Origin: Thermogladius calderae 1633
GTDB taxonomy: Archaea; Thermoproteota; Thermoprotei_A; Sulfolobales; Desulfurococcaceae
Direction: 5' to 3'
Length of the DNA: 64,000 bases
Assembly: GCF_000264495.1 (NCBI RefSeq)
Contig: NC_017954.1
Span: 806,001-870,000 of the forward strand
Numbering within the stretch: position 1 is the first letter of the stretch; every line of letters starts with the position of its first letter. The position numbers were made by a program, and so were the translations under genes. Below, piece by piece: positions 1 through 8,031 of this stretch. The notes below the pieces were generated by a model that made no database searches, had not been told where the DNA came from, and saw only the letters and a program-made list of their open reading frames with translations.

Positions 1-817
1 ATAGAGCAGTGTATACGACGTAGAGGACTAATGACGCGGCCCATGCGAACTGGAACTGTGAGGGGAACGGGGAGCTCGAGAGAGTGAAAATTAGCGTCGT
101 GATAGTGGACGACGGCTGGAGTAGGCTGTAGAGCGATGAGGGGTAGGTGTTCATAGCGTTGCCTATCGTGAAGAGGAGCGGTGCTGTCTCCCCCATCACC
201 CTCGCCAGGGTCAGTGCCACAGTGGATGCCACCCCCGACTTCCCGATCCCTATCAGTACTCTCCTCAATACCAACCACCTCGTGAGCCCGATCGCGTAGC
301 CGGCCTCCCGGTAAGTCTGGGGAATACTCGAAAAGACGCCCTCTAGGTACGATATCTCAACCGGGAGCGCCACTAGAGTCAGTGAAAGGGAGCCGGCCAA
401 GAGGCTCTGTGTCCTCATTGGTATGACTAGTAGGCTGTACACTATGACAGAAATCGTGATCGTCGGCAGCCCATACAGGCTCGTGAAGACCACTCTCAAG
501 AAGTCGACGAACTTCCTCCCCTTGTACTCGACCATAGTGAACGCGGCAATGAGGGCCACGGGGGTCGCTAACGCGACGGCGATACCCGATGACACGAGAG
601 TCCCTACTAGGCTGGGACCCACACCCCCGACCGGGGCTTCTTGGTTGGGGAGGGGTGGAGTAGCGTAGAGCAGGCTCAGCCCGTTGAGTAGTGCTAGTGG
701 GAGGCCGTACATGATTACTACGATATGTACTAAGAGTATGAGGGACAGGGACATGAGTGCGGAGGCCAGTATGGAGGCCTTGACGAGAGCGACCTTGAGA
801 GACCGCCTTCTACTCAC
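1..817 (-). CDS. pstA: Phosphate ABC transporter permease PstA (3' part cut by window edge)
   Basis: Inner-membrane permease that with PstC forms the phosphate channel of the PstSCAB importer. Translated from GTG at 817 (reading MSRRRSLKVAL) the frame stays open to the left edge, so the C-terminus lies outside. Several hydrophobic helices are visible, and the cytoplasmic coupling loop typical of ABC importers is present (EAGYAIGLTRW, followed by an ALTLARVMGETAP stretch characteristic of PstA). The start overlaps the end of pstC by 8 bp, so the genes are translationally coupled in the order pstS-pstC-pstA. The ATPase pstB is not in the window and would be expected just beyond the left edge. 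Identity is strong from the family motif and the operon; the exact start is less certain. Confidence 0.9.
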   Translation of the reverse strand, partial: MSRRRSLKVALVKASILASALMSLSLILLVHIVVIMYGLPLALLNGLSLLYATPPLPNQEAPVGGVGPSLVGTLVSSGIAVALATPVALIAAFTMVEYKGRKFVDFLRVVFTSLYGLPTITISVIVYSLLVIPMRTQSLLAGSLSLTLVALPVEISYLEGVFSSIPQTYREAGYAIGLTRWLVLRRVLIGIGKSGVASTVALTLARVMGETAPLLFTIGNAMNTYPSSLYSLLQPSSTITTLIFTLSSSPFPSQFQFAWAASLVLYVVYTAL

Positions 818-1736
818 TTACCACCACCCTGAACCTCTTGTTGAGGTAGAGACCAGCTGCATTCAACAACAGGGATAAAACGAAGAGTATCAGGGAGGAG
901 GCAAACAACACGCTGTCGAGTAGGGGGTACATGACGGAGTAGCCGAAGTTGTTCACTATGAGCGAGGGGATGGTCGACACCGGCGAGAGGGCGCAGGGGG
1001 TTATCACGTACTGGTTGCCCGCGACTAGTGAAACTATAGTAGTCTCGGTCAGGACCCTGCTGGACGATAGTAGTAGGGCTGAGACTATTGCCGGTCTTAC
1101 CATTGACAGCTTCATCAGTATAACCTCCTCCTTGTAGAGCCCTATGCTGTAGGACGCCTCTACGTAGGTCTTTGGTATCATCCTAAGAGACTCTCTGACC
1201 AGGGCGGCCATGTACGGGACTGCGGAGATCGAGAGGATCACGGTGGCTGTCATGAGGTTCTGGCCTGTCAGGGGCCTACAGGCGAACAGGGGAATGAAGC
1301 CGAGTAGCTCGTGCAAGGGCTTCTCCAAGAAGTCCTTCAATACGTTGGACATGAAAGCTAGGCCTATGTACGCGTAGATCACCGTGGGGAGGCCCGCAGA
1401 CAGGTCGATCACGAGGTTGACTAGTTTGCCTGCTAAACCCCTGAGGTACTCCTCTGCGAAGACCACTAAGGGTATGGAAAACACGAGAATTAGGGGTACC
1501 GAGTAAACAGTCACGAGAACAGAACCCAGGAGGGGTGCGAGGAGACCGAACCTACCCTCGTCCGTGTTCCACACGGAGCCTAACAGGCCTACCCCAAGCG
1601 AGGAGATCGACGGTGCTGACTTAACGGCTAAAACATACACGACCAAAACGAACAACACGACGAGAATTGCCAGGTTCAAACCCGCCAGGTAAACGAATTT
1701 GTCACCTGAAAAAACTCTTATCTTCATCTCAAGCAC
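810..1736 (-). CDS. pstC: Phosphate ABC transporter permease PstC
   Basis: Membrane permease of the high-affinity phosphate importer, partner of PstA. The 308-residue product has a helix at about residues 12-38, a long extracytoplasmic loop (visible as the SLGVGLLGSVW region typical of PstC) and further helices, with the coupling loop YVEASYSIGLYKEEV near residues 190-205 contacting the ATPase. Length matches the family. The ATG at 1736 overlaps the pstS stop by 8 bp; ATG 1727 (MKIRVFSGDK) is an equally good start lying just after that stop. Transcription is expected from the pstS promoter, so phosphate control reported for archaeal pst operons would act on all three genes together. Confidence 0.93.
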   Translation of the reverse strand: MLEMKIRVFSGDKFVYLAGLNLAILVVLFVLVVYVLAVKSAPSISSLGVGLLGSVWNTDEGRFGLLAPLLGSVLVTVYSVPLILVFSIPLVVFAEEYLRGLAGKLVNLVIDLSAGLPTVIYAYIGLAFMSNVLKDFLEKPLHELLGFIPLFACRPLTGQNLMTATVILSISAVPYMAALVRESLRMIPKTYVEASYSIGLYKEEVILMKLSMVRPAIVSALLLSSSRVLTETTIVSLVAGNQYVITPCALSPVSTIPSLIVNNFGYSVMYPLLDSVLFASSLILFVLSLLLNAAGLYLNKRFRVVVSE

Positions 1737-2883
1737 CCTGTGTGAGGCTGTTCAATAGCTCGCTAACGAGCCTCTGGGGGAGCGGGTGGAACCCCTCGAT
1801 CGTTTTCTCCTGTCCCTTCGTGAGTACGAAGCGTATCCACAGGTTGACTGCCTCCTGCTTGCTCTTGTCGGAGTAGGACGTCCAGAACAACTGGTAGGTG
1901 AAGGTAACTAATGGGTAGGAGTTGTTGCCAGGCGCGTAGATCACCTCGCTAGAGGACTGGCTCCAGTCCGCTCTGACAGATGAGGGGAGCTTGTCGATTA
2001 CGCTCTCCACGGCGGCTGATACGCCATTAGGGGTGGGCAGGACGAAGAAGCCCTCTCTATTCTGTAATGCGGCGTACTGTAGTCCCGAGGACAGGGCGTA
2101 CTGGACCTCCACGTAGCCAATCGTGTACGGGTTGTTTTTCACCGCGAGAGTGAGGCCGTCGCTACCCTTCGCCCCGATAGCCCTGCTGGACTCGGTGACG
2201 AAGGTAGGCATAGACAAACCCACGAGGTTACTGGGCCACAGTGAGGGACAGGACCGCGAGAGATACGTGGTCAGGATATTGGTTGTCCCACTCTTGTCGC
2301 TCCTATACACGACAACGATATCCTTATCGGGGAGCTTGTCGGCTACAGCTGGGTTAAGGCTCTTGATAGCCGGGTCGTCCCACCTCGTCACGTTGCCTCC
2401 AAGGATCTCGGCTAGTAGGCACCCAGTGATGTTCAGGTGGACCTCTTTAGGTAGCTCCGGGAGGTTGTAGACCACGACGACTACACCTACTGTGATCGGG
2501 AGCTGTAGGACTCTACCCTCGTAGTTCTTGTAGACGTCGTGCGGGAGGGGTACGTCGCTTCCCGCGAAGTCGGTTGTCCCAGCCAAGAACATGCTGATCC
2601 CAGCACCACTGCCGACACCCTGGTAGTTCACCTGGACACCCGTCTCCTCCTGGAAAAGTCTAGCCCAGTACTGGACTAGCGGCGCCTGAAGCGTAGAGCC
2701 CCCACCGTTGAGTACGACGTTCAGAGGGGGAGAGGTCGGGGTCGGAGACGTGTACGTGGGCGAAGGAGATGTTTGACTGGTCTGCGGTGCTCCCGGATAC
2801 GTCCTACCCGCCATGTAGTACCAGGCTACACCCAATACGATAATGGCGATAACAAGTATAGGCAAGATAACTTTTTTGTTCAT
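1729..2883 (-). CDS. pstS: Phosphate-binding protein PstS, membrane-tethered
   Basis: Extracellular phosphate-binding protein that delivers phosphate to PstC/PstA. Residues 5-24 form a hydrophobic N-terminal anchor without a lipobox cysteine, followed by a Pro/Thr/Ser-rich linker (about 30-52) and then the binding domain opening with GGGSTLQAPL, the phosphate-contacting motif of the family; GVGSGAGISMF and a later YRSDKSGTT motif supply other ligand loops. At 384 residues it fits archaeal PstS. ATG at 2883 has a GAGGTC ribosome site just upstream, and an A/T box (TTAAAAAA, about 2921-2929 on the minus strand) lies at promoter distance. It is the first gene of pstS-pstC-pstA and is divergent from the PhoU-type regulator. 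Confidence 0.95.
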   Translation of the reverse strand: MNKKVILPILVIAIIVLGVAWYYMAGRTYPGAPQTSQTSPSPTYTSPTPTSPPLNVVLNGGGSTLQAPLVQYWARLFQEETGVQVNYQGVGSGAGISMFLAGTTDFAGSDVPLPHDVYKNYEGRVLQLPITVGVVVVVYNLPELPKEVHLNITGCLLAEILGGNVTRWDDPAIKSLNPAVADKLPDKDIVVVYRSDKSGTTNILTTYLSRSCPSLWPSNLVGLSMPTFVTESSRAIGAKGSDGLTLAVKNNPYTIGYVEVQYALSSGLQYAALQNREGFFVLPTPNGVSAAVESVIDKLPSSVRADWSQSSSEVIYAPGNNSYPLVTFTYQLFWTSYSDKSKQEAVNLWIRFVLTKGQEKTIEGFHPLPQRLVSELLNSLTQGA

Positions 2884-2941
2884 AACGACCTCACTGGGAT
2901 TGTATAACCAGATGCGTGTTTTTTAATGCATATACAATAAC

Positions 2942-2973
2942 CTTTAAAGCTAGGAACAAACTTTAAAGTTTGT
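2942..2973. promoter_or_regulatory. Candidate operator: 18-bp perfect palindrome plus CTTTAAAG repeat upstream of pstS
   Basis: ACAAACTTTAAAGTTTGT at 2956-2973 is a perfect 18-bp palindrome. Its core CTTTAAAG recurs at 2942-2949 and again at 3166-3173 in front of the divergent phoU-type gene, with a close variant CTTTAAAT at 3155-3162. Part of each core also resembles a TATA box, so some copies may simply be promoter elements, but the extended palindrome is not explained by that. Binding by the neighbouring AbrB-PhoU protein is inference. Confidence 0.45.
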
Positions 2974-3033
2974 ACAAAGAGAGTACGACGTCTTTAGTAG
3001 AGAATAAGTACTCGACGCTATTTAGTTACAACT

Positions 3034-3114
3034 ATGAGTAAGAACAAGAGAGCCTCGAAGCCTAACAGTAGGGCAATTGTGATCGAGATCTTCTTCTTTA
3101 CATTCATGGTTTGA
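3034..3114 (+). CDS. Possible 26-residue small protein in the pstS-phoU gap
   Basis: An ATG-initiated frame encodes a basic N-terminus (MSKNKRASKPNSR) followed by a short hydrophobic run (AIVIEIFFFTFMV) and a TGA stop, which would suit a tiny membrane peptide. A weak A/T-rich box lies about 26-30 nt upstream and there is no clear ribosome site. I do not recognise a family. It may be chance, since the gap is AT-rich and only 27 codons are involved. Confidence 0.2.
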   Translation: MSKNKRASKPNSRAIVIEIFFFTFMV

Positions 3115-3209
3115 GCATATAGTCTTTGCTGTTAATATGTTTAGCCTTGTTAACCTTTAAATGCCCTTTAAAGTATTTAACCCTCTACCGCTATACTTTA
3201 TCGAGGGCG

Positions 3210-4220
3210 TTGTTCAAGAGAAGAATACAGGTGATGAGCGGCTCTACCTACATGGTATCGCTACCCAAGGACTGGGCTAGGCTACACAACCTCAAGCAAC
3301 ACGACGAGGTTGTCATTGAGATACTGCCAGACTTGAGCTTGAAGATCAGCCCAGTGCAGTCTAGGAGGAGCTTTGAAAAGTCCTACACCTTCTACTTGAG
3401 CGGCCTCCGCGCCTACGACATGATACAACTGGTATCAGCCTACCTCGCGGGTTACGACGAAGTAAAGATCAACTGCGGCAGGTGCTCAGCCGACTACGCG
3501 AGGAGTGTGGTAAGAGAGCTTATCAACAAGACGATCGGGTTAGAGATAGTCGAGACGAGCCAGTTCGAGTACGTGGTCAAGAACGTGGCGGGAGACTTCA
3601 GCATAGGCGTCGACGAGATAATCCTAAGAGTCTTCAGAATACTGAAGATGATGCTCCAAGACCTCTCCAACGCGCTCGCCAAAGAAGCGGGGAGAGACGT
3701 CTACCGGGAGATCGCCGAGAGAGACAGCTTAGTAGACAAGCTGACCCTCTACGGGCTGAGGGTGTTCAACAAGGTGTTCATGGGCGAGATCTTGCCGAAG
3801 GACGTCGGGTTCAAGTCGTTTGCGGAGGTGAACGTGTACTACAACATCCTAAGAAACCTCGAGAGGACTGTAGACCACGTCGCTATCCTTGCGAGAGACC
3901 TGGGCGACCTCGACGGCAGGCTAGACGAGAGGGTGAGGGAGGCGACACTGAACCACATCAACACGCTCGCAGACTTCTGCGACAAGGTTATGAACCTCTA
4001 CGCCTCCAAGAGCGGGAAGGACTTCTCCAGCCTGTTGAACGTGGAGTACGAGAACGTGAAGAAGGCAGAGGAGACTAGCCGGCGCATGATCGCCTCTAAC
4101 CCGAACTACTTCTTTATCTACGATAACCTCTACAGGGTCAGGGGCTACCTCTTGGACATAGTGGAGCTCGTGAGCGACATAAAGTACCTGACTCAACGCC
4201 TACAGTTTGAAGAAGGCTAG
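3210..4220 (+). CDS. AbrB-PhoU fusion phosphate-uptake regulator
   Basis: Predicted regulator of phosphate uptake. The first 45 residues read FKRRIQVMSGSTYMVSLPKDW, an AbrB/SpoVT-type swapped-hairpin DNA-binding domain; the remainder is helical and matches archaeal PhoU-like proteins, which have two three-helix bundles. The frame is open further upstream, but I choose TTG 3210 because the homologous region begins there and an A/T box (CCTTTAAAGTATTTAA, 3165-3180) sits about 30-35 nt before it. It is divergent from pstS-pstC-pstA, which ties it to phosphate control. Its 3' end overlaps the convergent glycosyltransferase by 21 bp. Function as a DNA-binding repressor is inferred from the AbrB domain. 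Confidence 0.85.
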   Translation: MFKRRIQVMSGSTYMVSLPKDWARLHNLKQHDEVVIEILPDLSLKISPVQSRRSFEKSYTFYLSGLRAYDMIQLVSAYLAGYDEVKINCGRCSADYARSVVRELINKTIGLEIVETSQFEYVVKNVAGDFSIGVDEIILRVFRILKMMLQDLSNALAKEAGRDVYREIAERDSLVDKLTLYGLRVFNKVFMGEILPKDVGFKSFAEVNVYYNILRNLERTVDHVAILARDLGDLDGRLDERVREATLNHINTLADFCDKVMNLYASKSGKDFSSLLNVEYENVKKAEETSRRMIASNPNYFFIYDNLYRVRGYLLDIVELVSDIKYLTQRLQFEEG

Positions 4221-4895
4221 CTTCAAGATATGGCGGATATGCGCCAAGACCACTCTGAGGCCTAGCTTAGACTCCCCCTTCTCTCTCGAAACGAACACGT
4301 AGGGCTGGTCGCACACCCTCGCTTGCCGGGCCCTCCGCAGTAGATCCAGGAGAACCTTGTAGCCCCTCGGCTCAACCGTGTCAAAGTCCCCGATCACTCG
4401 TCTTTTAAACCCGAAGAAACCCGACATCGGGTCGCTTGTCTTGCGCGACTCGGGTAAGAGTAGCCAGGCGATAACAGCAGCGCCTCTGGACATCAACCTT
4501 CTGTACCACGGGAAGCCCGAAACGCCTCCTCCCTCCACGTACCTCGACGCTACTACGACGTCGCACCGGGAGAGCTTCTCGACGATCAGAGGTATCACCT
4601 CGGGTGGGTGCTGCAGGTCAGCGTCCATGACGACGACGAAGTCCCCGTCCGCGTGCTTCACCCCCTCGACGACCGCGGAGGCGAGCCCCAGCCTCCCGGG
4701 CCTCTCCACGACCTTGACCGGGTAGAGGCCGCTGAGCTGCCGGGCAAGCTCCGCCGTGCCGTCAGGCGAGTTGTCGTCTACAATTACGACCTCGTAATCC
4801 CACCCGTGAGGCCTCATCGCCCCGTCGATCCTTCTCAGGAGCTCCGGTATGTTGTCTCTCTCGTTGTACGTGGGGACTATGATCGAAACCTTCAT
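4200..4895 (-). CDS. Family 2 glycosyltransferase, dolichyl-phosphate mannose/glucose synthase type
   Basis: Transfers a sugar from a nucleotide sugar, probably to dolichyl phosphate on the cytoplasmic face of the membrane, supplying protein N-glycosylation. The 231 residues show a GT-A fold: IIVPTYNERDNIPELL at the N-terminus, VVIVDDNSPDGT for nucleotide binding, VVMDADLQHPPEVIP containing the DXD metal motif, and DPMSGFFGFKR further on. There is no C-terminal transmembrane extension, so it resembles the short soluble DPM1-like enzymes. It is monocistronic, between the PhoU-type gene (convergent overlap) and leuS (divergent, sharing a 76-bp spacer). The sugar is not determinable from sequence. 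Confidence 0.85.
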   Translation of the reverse strand: MKVSIIVPTYNERDNIPELLRRIDGAMRPHGWDYEVVIVDDNSPDGTAELARQLSGLYPVKVVERPGRLGLASAVVEGVKHADGDFVVVMDADLQHPPEVIPLIVEKLSRCDVVVASRYVEGGGVSGFPWYRRLMSRGAAVIAWLLLPESRKTSDPMSGFFGFKRRVIGDFDTVEPRGYKVLLDLLRRARQARVCDQPYVFVSREKGESKLGLRVVLAHIRHILKLAFFKL

Positions 4896-4921
4896 ACCTG
4901 ACTACCGGTTTGCCAAGGCAC

Positions 4922-4971
4922 TACAATTATATTTCCTGATAAGGCTCATATAATTACCTTAGCCAAGTACG
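4922..4971 (+). promoter_or_regulatory. Promoter region of leuS
   Basis: Two A/T-rich boxes, AATTATATTT near 4922-4931 and CATATAATTA near 4945-4954, precede leuS. The second lies about 25 nt before the GTG at 4972, which would give a leaderless or nearly leaderless mRNA, a common arrangement in crenarchaea. The first box could alternatively serve a longer leader. Confidence 0.5.
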
Positions 4972-7893
4972 GTGTTAGGCTTGCAGCATGGCTCTAACGA
5001 GTTCTTGGAGTGGCTAAGGGGTGTCGAGAGGAAGTGGCAGAAGCTGTGGCGTGAGAGCCACGTCTTCGAGCCTGAGCCAGACCCATCCAAGCCTAAGTTC
5101 TTCATAACCGTTCCCTACCCGTACACTAACGCCCCTCTCCACATAGGCCACGGTAGGACTTACACGATAGGCGACATCGTAGCCAGGTACAAGCGTCTCC
5201 GCGGCTTCAACGTCCTGTTCCCCATGGCCTTCCACATAACGGGCACACCTATCGTAGCTATATCCGAGATGATCTCGAGGGGGGACAAGAAGGTGATAGC
5301 TAGGTACGAGTCTTACATAAGGATGTACCTCAACGACGAAGAGAAGGTGAAGGAGACCCTCGAGTCGTTCAAAGACCCGCTTAAGCTGGCGGAGTTCTTC
5401 GCAGAGAACGTCCACGTTGACTTCGACGCTCTGGGCTACAGCATAGACTGGAGGAGGAGGTTCCACACCGGCGAGCCGCTCTACAACAAGTTCGTGGCGT
5501 GGCAGTACGTGAAGCTCTCGGAAAAGGGGCTCTTGACACGGGGGAGCCACTACGTCACCTACTGCTTACTACACAAGCAGCCGGAAGGAGAGGACGATAT
5601 AGAGGACGCCGACGTGAACCCCGTGGAGATAGTGGAGTATACCGGTGTCAAGTTCAGGCTGGTGGACGGCGGGGACGTGCTCTTGGCAGCCACGCTTAGA
5701 CCCGAGACCCTTTACGGCGCGACCAACTTATGGGTCAACCCGGAGGCTAAGTACGTGAGGTTCAGGATGGGCGGGGAGGTCTTCATCACCTCCGAGAAGG
5801 CGTTCGTGAAGCTAAGACACCAGCACCCCGAGCTGGAGTTCGAGGTCATCGAGGAGCTACCGGGGAGTAGGCTCCTGGGCCGGAAGGCTAGGAGTCCCCT
5901 TGGGCACGAGCTCGTGGTCTTGCCAGCGTGGTTCGTGGACCCCGACCTCGGGACAGGCGTTGTGTACTCCGAGCCGAGCGACGCCCCCTACGACTACGTC
6001 GCCTTGAACGACCTGAAGAAGGACAAGAGCCATCTGGCCAAGTACGGCCTAGACCCCTCACTGGTCGACTCGATAAACCCGATCAAGATCATAGACGTCC
6101 CAGGTGTGGACGGGCACTACGCACAAGTGGTCGTCGAGTCGATGGGGATAAAGGACCAGTATGACGAGAGGCTCGAGGAGGCGACGAGCATAGTCTACAA
6201 GGAGGAGTTCTACAAGGGCCGTATGCTTGTCAAAGACCCGCTCGTGGAGGGGAAGCCGGTCAGAGAAGCGAGGGATATTGTTAAGCAGTCGCTGATCGGG
6301 AGGGGCGACGCAATAAGGTTCCTGGAGCTTAATAGGAAGGCTAGGTGTAGGGCCGGCGGCGAGATCATTGTAGCCAAGATCGTAGACCAGTGGTTCCTGG
6401 ACTACACTAGCGAGAACCTCAAGAAGACCATGCTCGACTACATCGAGAACAGGCTCGTTGTCAAGCCGGAGAAGTACAAGAAGGCGTTCGTTGACGCGAT
6501 AAACTGGCTCGAGAAGAGGCCCTGTGCCAGGAAGAGGGGTATTGGCACGAGGCTGCCCTTCGACGAGGAGTGGATCATCGAGAGCCTGAGCGACTCGACG
6601 ATATACATGGCCTTCTACACCATTGTCCACAAGCTGAGGCAAGCCGGGGTCAAGCCGGAGAACCTGAAACCGGCGTTCTTCGACTACGTCTTCCTGGGTC
6701 TAGGCGAGAGGGAGGAAGTAGCCGCTGAGACGGGGCTTAGACCGGAGTTCCTCGACGAGCTGAGGAGGGAGTTCGAGTACTGGTACCCCGTTGACCTGAG
6801 GCACACGTCGACGCCCCACATATCGAACCACCTCTCGTTCTACCTGATCCACCACGCCGTGATCTTCCCGGAGAAGTACTGGCCCCGCGCGATAACGCTG
6901 AACGAGCCCGTCATTAGAGAGGGCGCAAAGATGAGCAAGAGCAAGGGGAACGTGATCAACCTGAGAGACATATCGGAGAAGTACTCCTCCGACCTCTTCA
7001 GGCTCTACATCGCCTGGGCAGCCAGCCTAGACACGGTCTTGGACTGGAGGGAGAAGGACGTGTCGGCCACTGCGGACCTCCTACAGAAGTTCACCAGGCT
7101 CGCGCTCGACCTGATAGAGGGGAGGTGTGTCGACGTAGGCGAGGACGTACTGTCGAGGTGGTTTAGGAGCAGGTTCTACAGGCTCGTGAAAGCCGGCGAA
7201 GAGGCGGTCGAGGCCTACCAGGTTAGGGACTATGTCCAGAACGTGTTCTTCAACGTGGTAAACCTAATAGACAGATACAGGGATATGAGAGGGTTCCTAC
7301 CCTGCGACGTGAAAGGGGTACTACAGGACTGGCTTAAGGTTCTCAACCCTGTTATCCCGCACTTGACGGAGGAGCTGTGGAGCAGGATGGGGGGTAACGG
7401 GTTCCTGTCGACTAGTAGCTGGCCCAGCGGCTACGAGGCCTATTTCGACGATACCGCTGAAGCACTAGTCAACGAGGTGGAGAGGGTCGTCGAGGACGTA
7501 AAGAACATTCTAGGAGCCGTGGGGAGGAAGCCACGCGAGGTCTATGTGATAGTCGCGTCCCAGTGGAAGAGGAGGGTCTTAGAGTTGGCAATGAAGGGCT
7601 TGGAGCTAAGGGAGGTGATAAGAGAGGTGTCGAGGACGGTCGGCGCTGGTAAGGAGAGGCTGGTGTCCGAGGTGTACAGGGTGTGGAAGTCGGGGCAGCT
7701 AGACAAAGAGGCGGTGAAGGTCGATCACAGCCTAGAACTTGATACTCTGAGGAGGCTGTCCGAGTACATAGGGAGGAAAACGGGCGCTGAGGTCAAAGTC
7801 GTGGAAGAGGAAGAGGCTCTCTCCATGGGGTTATCCAAAGCCGAGAAAGCGCTCCCCGGGAAGCCGGGCTTGTTCGTCCTGTTCGAGTCGTAG
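4972..7893 (+). CDS. leuS: Leucyl-tRNA synthetase, archaeal type
   Basis: Cytoplasmic class I synthetase charging tRNA-Leu. The 973-residue product carries the HIGH signature as HIGHGRTYT (residues 57-65) and the KMSKSKG loop at about 653-659; between them lies the inserted CP1 editing domain that hydrolyses mischarged amino acids (TLRPETLYGATN near 242 is its Thr-rich editing motif). The C-terminal anticodon-binding region follows. Size and the VPYPYTNAPLHIGHGRTYT neighbourhood fit archaeal/eukaryotic LeuRS rather than the bacterial form. GTG 4972 is used; TTG 4981 is a possible alternative and cannot be excluded because the mRNA may be leaderless. Confidence 0.96.
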   Translation: MLGLQHGSNEFLEWLRGVERKWQKLWRESHVFEPEPDPSKPKFFITVPYPYTNAPLHIGHGRTYTIGDIVARYKRLRGFNVLFPMAFHITGTPIVAISEMISRGDKKVIARYESYIRMYLNDEEKVKETLESFKDPLKLAEFFAENVHVDFDALGYSIDWRRRFHTGEPLYNKFVAWQYVKLSEKGLLTRGSHYVTYCLLHKQPEGEDDIEDADVNPVEIVEYTGVKFRLVDGGDVLLAATLRPETLYGATNLWVNPEAKYVRFRMGGEVFITSEKAFVKLRHQHPELEFEVIEELPGSRLLGRKARSPLGHELVVLPAWFVDPDLGTGVVYSEPSDAPYDYVALNDLKKDKSHLAKYGLDPSLVDSINPIKIIDVPGVDGHYAQVVVESMGIKDQYDERLEEATSIVYKEEFYKGRMLVKDPLVEGKPVREARDIVKQSLIGRGDAIRFLELNRKARCRAGGEIIVAKIVDQWFLDYTSENLKKTMLDYIENRLVVKPEKYKKAFVDAINWLEKRPCARKRGIGTRLPFDEEWIIESLSDSTIYMAFYTIVHKLRQAGVKPENLKPAFFDYVFLGLGEREEVAAETGLRPEFLDELRREFEYWYPVDLRHTSTPHISNHLSFYLIHHAVIFPEKYWPRAITLNEPVIREGAKMSKSKGNVINLRDISEKYSSDLFRLYIAWAASLDTVLDWREKDVSATADLLQKFTRLALDLIEGRCVDVGEDVLSRWFRSRFYRLVKAGEEAVEAYQVRDYVQNVFFNVVNLIDRYRDMRGFLPCDVKGVLQDWLKVLNPVIPHLTEELWSRMGGNGFLSTSSWPSGYEAYFDDTAEALVNEVERVVEDVKNILGAVGRKPREVYVIVASQWKRRVLELAMKGLELREVIREVSRTVGAGKERLVSEVYRVWKSGQLDKEAVKVDHSLELDTLRRLSEYIGRKTGAEVKVVEEEEALSMGLSKAEKALPGKPGLFVLFES

Positions 7894-7971
7894 AGTTTGC
7901 CTCACGAAGCCGAGCGCGAGTAAGTGTTTTGTTCACAGGTAGTCCGCGACACTCCTGGGCTGTGAGAGAAA

Positions 7972-8007
7972 TTTTAATTTTATTGAGATGTTTTTAATTT
8001 TATTTGA
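7972..8007 (+). promoter_or_regulatory. Duplicated TATA-like box before the amidohydrolase gene
   Basis: TTTTAATTTTATTGA (7972-7986) is repeated almost exactly as TTTTAATTTTATTTGA (7992-8007), with start-to-start spacing of 20 bp, about two helical turns. The downstream copy is at promoter distance for the ATG at 8032, which also has a GGGG ribosome site at 8021-8024. The pair could be two start points or a repeated recognition site. Confidence 0.45.
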
Positions 8008-8031
8008 CATATTGAATCCAGGGGTTCAACC

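Noticed and set aside
5014-6642. Minus-strand and +2-frame open frames within leuS
   Set aside because: Shadows of a confidently identified synthetase; no domain resemblance.
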